Shown here in pieces: positions 46,226 through 63,598 of a stretch of DNA of 64,000 nucleotides. The notes under the pieces were generated by a model, which made no database searches, was not told the DNA's origin, and saw nothing but the letters and a program-made list of their open reading frames with translations. The translations under genes were made by a program, and so were the position numbers. The DNA is from Mesorhizobium sp. WSM3860 (GTDB taxonomy: Bacteria > Pseudomonadota > Alphaproteobacteria > Rhizobiales > Rhizobiaceae), in assembly GCF_002294995.1 (NCBI RefSeq), contig NZ_NSGF01000017.1:62001-126000 (forward strand). Direction: 5' to 3'. How positions within the stretch are numbered: position 1 is the stretch's first letter; each line of letters opens with the position of its first letter.

Positions 46226-47962
46226 ATGATTTCGGGGCATCATTCAAACAGCGTATCATGGTGGTTTCGCGGACTGGTTCGCCTGGTGCCGGTGCTTGCG
46301 ATGGTGGCGGCGGCCTTCCCTGCAAAGGCCGACGACGTCTTACAGACATGGCCCGATACCATTTGGCACGATCCGTCTTCCGACGGCTTTGCGGACATGC
46401 GGTTCACCTTTGCCCGCAGCAGTGCAGCCGGCTGTAAGACCAACTGTCCGGAATGGATTTCAGCGGAAGGCGCCATCACCGCCAGCACGCCGGCTTTGCT
46501 CAAACGGGTGCTGAAAAAGCTCGGCACTCGCAAGCTGCCGATCGTTGTCAATTCCCCTGGCGGCGATGTCGAGGCCGCACTTCAACTTGGTCGCATCATA
46601 CGCAAGAACGGGCTCGACATCGCGATCGGCAAGACCGAGTTTTCCGATTGTTGGCCGGGAACGGAGGGTTGCGGAGCCAGCTTCGGCAAGGCCGTTGCCT
46701 ATTTCGGCGTGGCGTCTGACGGCGGCGCCATGTGCAACTCGGCATGTCCCCTGATGTTTGCGGGTGGCGTTCGCCGCGTAGCCGGTGGCTGGGCCTATCT
46801 GGGTGTTCATCAGATCACCACCACTTGGTTCCCCTCCACAAGGCATTTTCGAACCACCTATAAAACCATTCGGGGCAAAAGATATCAGGTCACAACGGAG
46901 ACCGTCACCCAAGGCCAAAGCTACAAGACGTATAAAATGAGCAAGGGGTTCGCTCGGAAAATCTCGGCCTATCTCAAGGAGATGGGCGTGGGGCAGGGTG
47001 TCCTCGACAAAATGAAAGCCACGCCGGCGAGCGACATTCAGCGGATCACCCTCCACGACATGCTGACGATGAAACTGGCCACCAGCACGGACATCGTGGA
47101 GCTGTTCACCGGAGTGATCCTGTGCATGGGGGACAAACCGGCTCCGAATTGCCGGGCAATATCGGAGGATACCCGGCCGGCCGCTGTAACAACGGCACAG
47201 CCGGCACCTTCTCAACAGGCGGAACCTCCATCTTCCCAGCCAGCCAAAGCCCCGACTGCCGTGCCGTTTCAAGGAGCAGCAGGAAATGCCGCGCCGGAGA
47301 TGCGTTTCGTGGTGGTTCGCGGAAGCGATCCGCTCTGCGATCCCGACTGCCCGGGATGGATTTCGGCGGAAGGCGCGATCACCCCTCGAACCCCGCAGAA
47401 ACTTCGCCAGTTGCTCGCCGCGCTCGACAACCCGCGGCTTCCCATTGTGGTCAGCTCACGAGGCGGAGACTTGTTCAGCGCCTTGGTCGCAGGGCGGCTT
47501 ATCCGCGAACGCAAGCTAGACGTCGTCGTCGCCCGCACCAATATCCTAGGTTGCAACCCTGCCGGAGCAGGTTGTCTGGACGACAATGGCGCCTATGTCG
47601 GGCTGATCAGCCGATTCGGAGTGGAGTGCGATTCAGCCTGCGCACTCATGCTTGCCGGCGGCGCCAGGCGGCTGGTCGACCCCAAGGCACGGCTCAGCGT
47701 GTCCTCGATGGGACAGAAGCGGATCGTCAAAGCCTATCTGGACGAGATGGCGATCAGCCCAGGCCTGTTCGCAGCGATAGAGCAGAGTTCGGTCGAGCGT
47801 CAGCTTGAACCCGATATAATGCTCAAGGTCGGGCTGGTGACCGGGCCGGACACATCGGACACGCTGACTGGCCCCGCCATTTGCAGGTCCTCGCCAAAGC
47901 CGGACAACTGCCGGCTCCCGCCCTCCGCCAACGCCCATGCAAAAACGCCGCCAAAATTTTAG
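46226..47962 (+). CDS. exported double ClpP-like domain protein, copy 1
   Basis: The 578-residue product has a signal peptide (LVRLVPVLAMVAAAFPAKA), then two copies of a COG3904-like ClpP-fold domain joined by a Pro/Gln/Ala linker (about 315-355). Domain 1 has VNSPGGDV (108-115), a nucleophile-type Ser172 in CNSAC and His195 in LGVHQ, spaced as in ClpP-like proteases. Domain 2 has SRGGDL, Ser470 in CDSAC, but Ser493 where the His should be. It is probably periplasmic. Protease activity is an inference. It is the first of a tandem pair with the gene at 48083. Confidence 0.82.
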   Translation: MISGHHSNSVSWWFRGLVRLVPVLAMVAAAFPAKADDVLQTWPDTIWHDPSSDGFADMRFTFARSSAAGCKTNCPEWISAEGAITASTPALLKRVLKKLGTRKLPIVVNSPGGDVEAALQLGRIIRKNGLDIAIGKTEFSDCWPGTEGCGASFGKAVAYFGVASDGGAMCNSACPLMFAGGVRRVAGGWAYLGVHQITTTWFPSTRHFRTTYKTIRGKRYQVTTETVTQGQSYKTYKMSKGFARKISAYLKEMGVGQGVLDKMKATPASDIQRITLHDMLTMKLATSTDIVELFTGVILCMGDKPAPNCRAISEDTRPAAVTTAQPAPSQQAEPPSSQPAKAPTAVPFQGAAGNAAPEMRFVVVRGSDPLCDPDCPGWISAEGAITPRTPQKLRQLLAALDNPRLPIVVSSRGGDLFSALVAGRLIRERKLDVVVARTNILGCNPAGAGCLDDNGAYVGLISRFGVECDSACALMLAGGARRLVDPKARLSVSSMGQKRIVKAYLDEMAISPGLFAAIEQSSVERQLEPDIMLKVGLVTGPDTSDTLTGPAICRSSPKPDNCRLPPSANAHAKTPPKF

Positions 47963-48029
47963 CGTTGTCGCGACAAAGGTCGAGGCAGCAGCCGTCAGGC
48001 TGGAATTGCTCGCACCCATTTCAATTCTA

Positions 48030-48058
48030 TTGCAAGCATCGTCGCCGCAACTAGTATG
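48030..48058 (+). promoter_or_regulatory. candidate promoter of second ClpP-like gene
   Basis: TTGCAA (48030-48035) and AGTATG (48053-48058) are 17 bp apart, aligned with the copy-1 promoter. The possible ATG at 48056 lies in this -10 element, which argues for the downstream GTG start. Confidence 0.45.
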
Positions 48059-48082
48059 GGTTGTACGGGGGGCTTGCCAGGC

Positions 48083-49759
48083 GTGGTTTCCGGATTCCGT
48101 TCAAAGATCATACGATGCTGGCGCGGGCTGGTGCGGCTGGGATTGGCCGCTGCCATGGCACTGGCCGCCTTCAGTGCCTGCGCGAAAGAAGAGGCGCCCG
48201 ATCTCGGCCCTGCCATGCGCTTTGCCGTGGTGCGCAGCAGCGCGCCGGGCTGTGAGCCCAATTGCCCGGAATGGATTGCGGCGGAAGGCACCATCGAGGC
48301 CGGCACGCCGGCGCTGCTCAGGCGCCTGCTGAAGACGCTCGCCGGCCGGCAGTTGCCGATCATCGTCAACTCCCCGGGCGGCAATGTCGACGCCGCGCTC
48401 CAACTCGGCCGTATGATCCGTAAGAACAAGCTCGACATCGCCGTGGGCACTACGGGGTTTTCCGGTTGCTCGCCCGAAATGAAGAGCTGCAGGGACAATG
48501 ACAGTAAGAACACGCCGTATTCCGGCATCGCCTATGACAGCGGCGCTATGTGCAATTCGGCCTGTCCGTTGATGTTTGCCGGCGGCGTCCGCCGCGTGGT
48601 CGGCGAGTGGGCCTTTCTCGGCGTCCATCAGATCACCACGACATATCACAGGGAAAGGCTGCTCTACCGCACCACCTACAGAATTGTGAACGGCAAGAAG
48701 AAGGTCCTCAGCACCAAGGTCGTCAGCCGCAAGAATGCCGGCAGCTACAAGACCTACGAGATGAGCAAGGCGGTGGAGAAGCGACTGTCCGGCTATCTGA
48801 AAGAAATGGGTATCGGGCAGGGCGTGCTGGACGCGATGAAGGCGACGCCGGCAAGCGACATAAGGCAGATCGAGCCCGACGATATGCTGGAGATGAAGCT
48901 CGTCACCAGCCTCGATTCTCTCGACCTGATGACCGAAGCAGCCATATGCGGGCGCGATCCGGTGCCAACGAACTGCCGCGAGATCCCGGCCAATGGCAAG
49001 GCCAGGCCGGCCGGGGTGGCGACGGTCGCGGCCATACCGGCCGACAGCCAGCCGGCGGAGGCAGCCTCACTGCCAAAGCCGCAGCAGGAAATGCGTTTCA
49101 TCCTCGTTCGCGGCAGCAATCCGCTCTGCAACCCGGACTGTCCGGAATGGATTTCGGCGGAGGGAACGATCGTTGCCGGCACACCCGATAGACTGCGTGA
49201 GCTGCTGGACAAGGTCGGCGGGCGCAGGCTGCCTATCGTCGTCAACTCACAGGGCGGCGATGTCCAGGGCGCGCTCGCCGCCGGCCGGCTGATCCGCGAG
49301 CGCAGATTGGATGTCGCGGTCGCCCGGACGGATTTTCTCGATTGCGATCCCGGCACCGCAGGGTGCGTCTCCAAGGACAACCTTCATGATGGTCTCACCG
49401 TTGAAGCCGGCGCCGAATGCGACGCAGCCTGCGCGGTGATGTTCGCCGGAGGCACCAGGCGCTTGGTTGGCTCCGATGCACGTTTCCTGGTGCATTCCAT
49501 GGGCATGGAAGACAAGGTCAGGTCGTATCTCGAGGAGATGGCGATCGGCTCGGGCCTGTTCGTCGCGATGCAGTCGGCTCAATACGCCAAGCACAGGGAG
49601 CTCAGCCAGGACGAATTGGCGGGGTTCGGGCTGACCACTAGCCGCCACTCGGTAGACGCTCTGACGGGCGCCAGCATCTGCAAATCTTCGCCAAAACCCG
49701 ATAACTGCCGGGTTCTGCCGTCCGCCAACGCCGAAGCGGAAGCTCCGGCCAAGCTTTAG
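48083..49759 (+). CDS. exported double ClpP-like domain protein, copy 2
   Basis: This 558-residue paralogue of the gene at 46226 shares its order: signal segment (LVRLGLAAAMALAAFSAC, possibly lipidated), domain 1, Ala/Pro linker, domain 2. Numbered from the GTG, domain 1 keeps Ser159 in CNSAC and His182 in LGVHQ. Domain 2 keeps His471 in FLVHSMG, but the Ser position is Ala448 in CDAAC. The GTG at 48083 aligns with the copy-1 ATG (VVSGF / MISGH) and follows GGGGGGCT. An ATG at 48056 exists but falls in the likely promoter. Cysteine pairs are conserved in both copies. Function unknown. Confidence 0.82.
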   Translation: MVSGFRSKIIRCWRGLVRLGLAAAMALAAFSACAKEEAPDLGPAMRFAVVRSSAPGCEPNCPEWIAAEGTIEAGTPALLRRLLKTLAGRQLPIIVNSPGGNVDAALQLGRMIRKNKLDIAVGTTGFSGCSPEMKSCRDNDSKNTPYSGIAYDSGAMCNSACPLMFAGGVRRVVGEWAFLGVHQITTTYHRERLLYRTTYRIVNGKKKVLSTKVVSRKNAGSYKTYEMSKAVEKRLSGYLKEMGIGQGVLDAMKATPASDIRQIEPDDMLEMKLVTSLDSLDLMTEAAICGRDPVPTNCREIPANGKARPAGVATVAAIPADSQPAEAASLPKPQQEMRFILVRGSNPLCNPDCPEWISAEGTIVAGTPDRLRELLDKVGGRRLPIVVNSQGGDVQGALAAGRLIRERRLDVAVARTDFLDCDPGTAGCVSKDNLHDGLTVEAGAECDAACAVMFAGGTRRLVGSDARFLVHSMGMEDKVRSYLEEMAIGSGLFVAMQSAQYAKHRELSQDELAGFGLTTSRHSVDALTGASICKSSPKPDNCRVLPSANAEAEAPAKL

Positions 49760-49858
49760 CAGCATTGGCGCCATGCCAGCACTGGCCATGGAGGCAGGTT
49801 GAGCCGGCTCCGAGCTTGCCGCTATCCTTCTAGGCCACCAACGCTAGGAGGACCGGAG

Positions 49859-50344
49859 ATGGGCGAGGGTGTCCCGACTTTGTACGAATGGGCCGGCGGC
49901 AGCGAGGCGCTCAGCCGGCTGACGCAGACCTTTTACAATAGGGTGGCCTTGGACCCGATCGTCGGTCCGGTGTTCAGGCACATGTCGCCGGACCATCCGG
50001 CGCATGTCGCCGCCTTCATCGGCGAGGTTTTCGGCGGGCCGAACACCTACAGCGAAAGGCATGGCGGCAACCGCGAGATGGTCATGCACCATCTCGGCAA
50101 GCATCTTACCGAGGAGCAGCGGCGGCGCTGGATCAACCTCCTGGCGGATGCGGCGGACGAAGTCGGCCTGCCGGACGATCCCGAGTTCCGTTCCGCCTTC
50201 ATGGGCTATATCGAGTGGGGATCGCGGCTGGCCAAGATGAATTCCACTCTCGGCGAGACCTGCGACCGGGAGACCGAGCCAATGCCAAGCTGGAGCTGGG
50301 GTGTGCCGGGCGGGCCTTACAAGCCCCCCGCCGGGAAGTCGTAG
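49859..50344 (+). CDS. group II truncated hemoglobin
   Basis: The 161-residue product has the 2/2 globin pattern: LYEWAGGSEALSRLTQTFYNRVALDP, PIVGPVFRHMSPDHPAHVAAFIGEVFGGP and a proximal His in the HGGNREMVMHHLGKHLTEEQ region. The C-terminal tail PSWSWGVPGGPY is typical of rhizobial members. Such proteins bind O2 or NO and are linked to oxidative or nitrosative stress. AGGAGG precedes the ATG at 49859. Confidence 0.88.
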   Translation: MGEGVPTLYEWAGGSEALSRLTQTFYNRVALDPIVGPVFRHMSPDHPAHVAAFIGEVFGGPNTYSERHGGNREMVMHHLGKHLTEEQRRRWINLLADAADEVGLPDDPEFRSAFMGYIEWGSRLAKMNSTLGETCDRETEPMPSWSWGVPGGPYKPPAGKS

Positions 50345-50432
50345 CCGAAGATGCTGGGTTTCTGCAAAATTCCGAGAAGATGACGCCGCAAAGACACTGC
50401 AGGGTCGTTGCATCAATGTGAGACGACTTTGC

Positions 50433-50942
50433 ATGCTGATTGCCCATCTCCCATCGGGCTATGTTCTGGGAAGACTCGCGCGAAGATGGCGGCGGGAGCC
50501 GTCCGGTGTGGTGGCTGCCGCAATGCTCGGCAGCGTCATCCCGGACATCGACATGCTCTATTTTTACCTGATCGATGGCGGTCGCACGCACCATCATGCC
50601 TACATCACGCATTGGCCCTTGTTTTGGGCAACGATCGGGGCGGCAAGCCTGTCGTTGGGTCGGTTGTTGGGTTCGCCGCGTCTGCCGTCGATCGCCATCT
50701 TCTTCGCCGGAGCCATGTTGCATATGGCGCTCGACACAGTGGCATCGCCGATCATGTGGCTGGCGCCGTTCAGTCATCGTCCGTTTGAGCTCGTGGAGGT
50801 TCCGGCCAGCTATGGGAACTGGGTCCTGAGCTTCGTTCTGCATTGGACTTTTGCACTTGAACTCGTGATCTGCGCTTGGGCGCTGCGGCTTGGATGGCTG
50901 CGATCGCCGCTTCCGGCCGGCGCGTCTCAAAAGGGCTCTTGA
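50433..50942 (+). CDS. membrane-bound metal-dependent hydrolase-like protein
   Basis: The 169-residue membrane protein has about four spans and the conserved polar residues of the YdjM/DUF457 family: AHLPSGYVLG, GSVIPDIDMLYFYLID, HHHAYITHWPLFW and HMALDTVASPIMWL. The His/Asp set may bind metal. The start is taken as the ATG at 50433; a GTG at 50418 is possible. It ends 36 bp before tRNA-Trp. Confidence 0.8.
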   Translation: MLIAHLPSGYVLGRLARRWRREPSGVVAAAMLGSVIPDIDMLYFYLIDGGRTHHHAYITHWPLFWATIGAASLSLGRLLGSPRLPSIAIFFAGAMLHMALDTVASPIMWLAPFSHRPFELVEVPASYGNWVLSFVLHWTFALELVICAWALRLGWLRSPLPAGASQKGS

Positions 50943-50978
50943 GTTCTCATCGGCTTTGTGAAATAGCAGCGCCCGTAT

Positions 50979-51054
<76 letters not shown>

Positions 51055-51412
51055 CCTCCCAGGCAGACTGAAGGTGGGGGCGCTCCGCTGTTGAAAACCG
51101 GGGGGCGGCTTGCCATATTGCGAAAACTGGGGCATAAGGCCCCGCATAGCCGGGACGGAACGACTGGATGGTTCCGAGGCGGCGCTAAAACATAAAGCGG
51201 AACACTTGCCACTTGCGTGGACCAAGAATCGGTTTTATGTAGACTGAACAGACACGCGACGCGTGGAGCTGGGAAGCCGGCTTTACGCGTCTGATTTGCG
51301 TGGGCGAAAATGGTGGTGCTGATTCGGCGCCGGCACGAAGTCCATGCGGTACGTCCCGGCCAGCGGGATCATCCAGGAGACCCGGCCAACGGGTCTTGAA
51401 GACAGGCGGCAC
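51055..51412 (+). promoter_or_regulatory. non-coding stretch with candidate secE-nusG promoter
   Basis: I see no gene in these 358 bp. A short hairpin (GGGGC/GCCCC) lies near 51129-51143. TTGCGT (51213-51218) and TATGTA (51236-51241), 17 bp apart, form a reasonable promoter about 170 bp upstream of secE. Confidence 0.4.
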
Positions 51413-51616
51413 ATGGCTTCGAAAACCACAAACCCTTTCACCTTTCTCCAGCAGGTTCGCGCGGAGACGGCCAAGGTGACATGGCCCTCGCGCCGGGAGA
51501 CCATGATCTCGACGGTGATGGTCCTGGTGTTTGCGCTCATCGCCATGATCTTCTTCTTCACCGCCGACATAGCCATGGGCTATGCGATCGAGTGGATTCT
51601 GGGCCTCGGACATTAA
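51413..51616 (+). CDS. secE: preprotein translocase subunit SecE
   Basis: The 67-residue short SecE has the cytoplasmic amphipathic helix (FLQQVRAETAKVTWPSRRETM) with the conserved VTWPSR and a single membrane span (ISTVMVLVFALIAMIFFFTADI). It stabilises SecY in the Sec channel. nusG follows by 22 bp in the classic secE-nusG operon. Confidence 0.97.
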   Translation: MASKTTNPFTFLQQVRAETAKVTWPSRRETMISTVMVLVFALIAMIFFFTADIAMGYAIEWILGLGH

Positions 51617-51638
51617 GTTCGTACGGAGAGGTCGTGAA

Positions 51639-52163
51639 ATGACGCGGTGGTACATCGTCCACGCTTATTCGAACTTCGAGAAGAAGGTCGCCGAGGACAT
51701 CGAGAACAAGGCCAAGCAGAAGGGCCTGTCGGGCGAGATCGAGCAGATCGTGGTGCCTACCGAGAAGGTCGTCGAGATCCGCCGCGGCCGCAAGGTCGAT
51801 GCGGAGCGCAAGTTCTTCCCGGGTTACGTGCTCTTGAAGGCCAACTTGACGGACGCCGTATTCTCGCTGGTCAAGAACACGCCGAAGGTCACCGGCTTCC
51901 TCGGGGACTCCAAGCCCGTGCCGATCACCGAAGCCGAGGCGCAGCGCATCCTGAACCAGGTTCAGGAAGGCGTCGAGCGTCCGAAGCCGTCGGTCACCTT
52001 CGAGATCGGCGAGGCGATCCGCGTCTCGGACGGCCCGTTCGCATCGTTCAACGGCTTCGTCCAGGAAGTGGACGAGGAGCGAGCACGCCTCAAGGTGGAA
52101 GTTTCGATCTTCGGGCGCGCGGTGCCGGTCGATCTCGAATTCGGACAGGTCGAAAAGGGCTGA
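51639..52163 (+). CDS. nusG: transcription termination/antitermination protein NusG
   Basis: The 174-residue NusG binds RNA polymerase and links it to Rho or the ribosome. The NGN domain has RWYIVHAYSNFEKKVAEDIE and FPGYVLLKANL; the KOW domain has GEAIRVSDGPFASFNGFVQEVD. GGAGAGG precedes the ATG at 51639. Confidence 0.98.
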   Translation: MTRWYIVHAYSNFEKKVAEDIENKAKQKGLSGEIEQIVVPTEKVVEIRRGRKVDAERKFFPGYVLLKANLTDAVFSLVKNTPKVTGFLGDSKPVPITEAEAQRILNQVQEGVERPKPSVTFEIGEAIRVSDGPFASFNGFVQEVDEERARLKVEVSIFGRAVPVDLEFGQVEKG

Positions 52164-52322
52164 TCCGAAGATCCCCGTCCGGCAGGCGAAGGGATCGGCG
52201 GCGCGAAGGAATGCGCTGCCATGAATGGGTGGGAGGCGAATGCGGCTTAGCCGGCCGCTGGAACCGCACCACCAGACTGCAACCGCCGGTGTTTCCCGGC
52301 ATGAGAAAAGGCAGGAATAGAG

Positions 52323-52751
52323 ATGGCTAAGAAAGTTGCAGGCCAGCTCAAGCTCCAGGTTGCCGCGGGCTCGGCCACGCCGTCGCCCCCGATCGGCCCG
52401 GCGCTTGGTCAGCGCGGCATCAACATCATGGAGTTCTGCAAGGCGTTCAACGCGCAGACCCAGGAGCTGGAGAAGGGCTCGCCCATCCCGGTCGTCATCA
52501 CCTACTACCAGGACAAGTCGTTCACCTTCGTCATGAAGACGCCGCCGGTGAGCTACTTTCTGAAGAAGGCCGCCAACCTGAAGTCGGGTTCGAAGGAGCC
52601 GGGCAAGGTCAAGGCCGGCACGATCTCGCGCGACAAGGTGCGCCAGATCGCCGAGCAGAAGATGAAGGACCTGAACGCAAACGACGTCGAAGCGGCCATG
52701 CGCATGGTCGAGGGCTCCGCCCGCTCGATGGGCCTGGAAGTGGTGGGCTAA
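52323..52751 (+). CDS. rplK: 50S ribosomal protein L11
   Basis: The 142-residue L11 has the N-terminal Pro-rich helix (GSATPSPPIGPALGQRGINIMEF) where thiopeptides bind, and the rRNA-binding C-terminal domain ending SMGLEVVG. It forms the GTPase-associated centre with 23S rRNA. rplA begins 4 bp after its stop. Confidence 0.99.
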   Translation: MAKKVAGQLKLQVAAGSATPSPPIGPALGQRGINIMEFCKAFNAQTQELEKGSPIPVVITYYQDKSFTFVMKTPPVSYFLKKAANLKSGSKEPGKVKAGTISRDKVRQIAEQKMKDLNANDVEAAMRMVEGSARSMGLEVVG

Positions 52752-52755
52752 GATC

Positions 52756-53454
<699 letters not shown>

Positions 53455-53824
53455 ATGTCGCCTGACCGGCTCCAGGCCGGTCGCAAAAGAATTCCGGGCC
53501 GCCGATCCGTCGGCGGCCCGGTAACCCGGAGGCCGAAAGGTTTCCGGATATCCTGTCCGAGATTGCAGGCGGCCCAAAGCCTTAATCCGCATGGGCCTGC
53601 ATGAGACGGGTGAAGACCCGACAAAGGAGCGAGACGCTCCGATGAAAGGTTCGAACCGTGTTTGCCTTTTGTCAGCACATCAACCGGCTTTGCCGGCGGG
53701 TGTGGCGAAAGGGGGCAGGATCCTCGAGCGCCGTTCGGGAGATCCGTTTTGGATAGCCCGGCCGGCAAAAGGCAACCCGACTTCTGACCTCGTGAATGGG
53801 GCAGGGGTCAACTGGAGATAGGCA
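53455..53824 (+). ncRNA. probable L10 leader region upstream of rplJ
   Basis: This 370-bp gap has no gene. It starts with a very strong hairpin: a perfect 12-bp stem 53494-53505 with 53510-53521 and a TCCG loop, without a T run. From about 53580 it shows stem-loop-rich sequence (GACGGGTGAAGACCCG, GGAGCGAGACGCTCC) resembling the L10-L12 binding leader found before rplJ in many bacteria. Autoregulation by L10-L12 is inferred from position; the exact fold was not computed. Confidence 0.5.
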
Positions 53825-54343
53825 GTGGACAGAGCGGAAAAACGCGAACTCGTCACGGGCCTGAATGATGCGTTCTCGAACGCGGGTTCAGTCGTCGTGG
53901 CCCACTACGCCGGTATCACCGTCGCGCAAATGAACGACCTTCGGTCGAAGATGCGCGCCGCCGGTGGCACCGTCAAAGTCGCGAAGAACCGTCTCGCCAA
54001 GATCGCTCTTCAGGGCACGGACTCCGCATCGATCATCGATCTGTTCAAGGGACAGACGTTGGTCGCTTATTCGGAGGATCCGGTTGCGGCGCCCAAGGTT
54101 ACGTCCGATTTCGCCAAGGGGAATGACAAGTTGATCATTCTCGGCGGCGCGATGGGCTCGACCTCGCTCAACGCCGACGGTGTCAAGGCACTCGCCACGC
54201 TACCGTCGCTCGACGAGCTTCGCGCCAAGCTGGTTGGCATGATCGCCACGCCGGCAACCCGGATCGCCCAGATCGTCAATGCGCCTGCGGCTTCGGTCGC
54301 GCGCGTCATCGGCGCTTACGCCCGGAAGGACGAGGCGGCATGA
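53825..54343 (+). CDS. rplJ: 50S ribosomal protein L10
   Basis: The 172-residue L10 anchors the L7/L12 stalk. It starts with GTG (MDRAEKRELVTGLNDAF) after GGAGATAGGCA and has the conserved KVAKNRLAKIAL segment; the C-terminal helix binds L12 dimers. rplL follows by 54 bp. Confidence 0.98.
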   Translation: MDRAEKRELVTGLNDAFSNAGSVVVAHYAGITVAQMNDLRSKMRAAGGTVKVAKNRLAKIALQGTDSASIIDLFKGQTLVAYSEDPVAAPKVTSDFAKGNDKLIILGGAMGSTSLNADGVKALATLPSLDELRAKLVGMIATPATRIAQIVNAPAASVARVIGAYARKDEAA

Positions 54344-54397
54344 GGCCGTTCCTCGCTGTCAACAACACACGTTCGAACCTAGTGAAGGAATACACAA

Positions 54398-54778
54398 ATG
54401 GCTGATCTCGCAAAGATCGTAGACGACCTTTCGAAGCTGACCGTCCTCGAGGCGGCCGAGCTGTCGAAGCTCCTGGAAGAGAAGTGGGGCGTTTCGGCCG
54501 CTGCTCCGGTGGCGGTTGCCGCTGCCGGCGGCGCTGGTGCCGCTGCCGCTGCTCCGGCCGAAGAGAAGACGGAATTCGACGTCGTTCTCGCCGACGCCGG
54601 CGCCCAGAAGATCAACGTCATCAAGGAAGTCCGCGCCATCACCGGCCTTGGCCTCAAGGAAGCCAAGGACCTGGTCGAAGCGGCTCCGAAGCCGGTCAAG
54701 GAAGGCGTTTCCAAGGCCGATGCCGACAAGTTCAAGGCTCAGCTGGAAGCGGCTGGCGCCAAGGTCGAGCTGAAGTAA
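54398..54778 (+). CDS. rplL: 50S ribosomal protein L7/L12
   Basis: The 126-residue stalk protein has an N-terminal dimerisation domain (VDDLSKLTVLEAAELSKLLEEKWGVS), an Ala-rich hinge and a C-terminal factor-binding domain (VIKEVRAITGLGLKEAKDLVE). AAGGAA precedes the ATG. Confidence 0.99.
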   Translation: MADLAKIVDDLSKLTVLEAAELSKLLEEKWGVSAAAPVAVAAAGGAGAAAAAPAEEKTEFDVVLADAGAQKINVIKEVRAITGLGLKEAKDLVEAAPKPVKEGVSKADADKFKAQLEAAGAKVELK

Positions 54779-54819
54779 GCCTTTATGGTTGAGGGCGGAC
54801 GGCCTCGCGCCGCCCGCCC

Positions 54820-54920
54820 CCTCCCTTGACGAAAGGGAGGCTTCGTTGCGCGAGACGTTTGAAAACCTCTTTCCTGAGGGCCGGAAGCGGCCTTCAGGAA
54901 ACGGGTTTTCTCCCGTTTTT
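54820..54920 (+). terminator. attenuator-type hairpins between rplL and rpoB
   Basis: Three stems lie in the rplL-rpoB gap: 54820-54827 with 54833-54840, a 12-bp stem 54871-54882 with 54889-54900, and AACGGG/CCCGTT (54900-54917) followed by T residues. The last has the form of a rho-independent terminator and would let only part of the transcripts reach rpoBC, as known in other bacteria. Confidence 0.7.
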
Positions 54921-55043
54921 ACCGGCAGCCGCCAAGCAATTGGAAGGGCGGTCGGACAACAGACAGGGGCGGCGGCGAGCGGCCCGTTGGTGCAAGGCGA
55001 ACCGCGGCGAGGTTCGCCCCGAGTTTTGAGCTAAGGAGCGACG

Positions 55044-59180
<4,137 letters not shown>

Positions 59181-59325
59181 GGGCGCGGCCGAATAAGGCA
59201 ATGGCGCGCCGCGAAACAATGTGGCGCGCCCGACAAATTCTCGGCCGGTCAGGCCGGCCAGTCTGCGGGCATTCGGCCCGCGCTCGATGCAAGGGGTTTT
59301 CGAGGACCCCGAAAAGGAGAACGGC

Positions 59326-63522
<4,197 letters not shown>

Positions 63523-63544
63523 GCGCGGATGCAATGAGAGAAAG

Positions 63545-63571
63545 AAAAGGGGCCCGCGTGGCCCCTTTTTT
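63545..63571 (+). terminator. rho-independent terminator after rpoC
   Basis: A perfect 10-bp stem (AAAAGGGGCC with GGCCCCTTTT), a 5-nt loop and a T run lie 22 bp past the rpoC stop. Confidence 0.93.
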
Positions 63572-63598
63572 CATTCGGGTTATGAACGAGGAAAAACC

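Noticed and set aside
48056..48082. ATG start for the second ClpP-like gene
   Set aside because: It overlaps the likely -10 element, and the paralogue aligns with the GTG at 48083.
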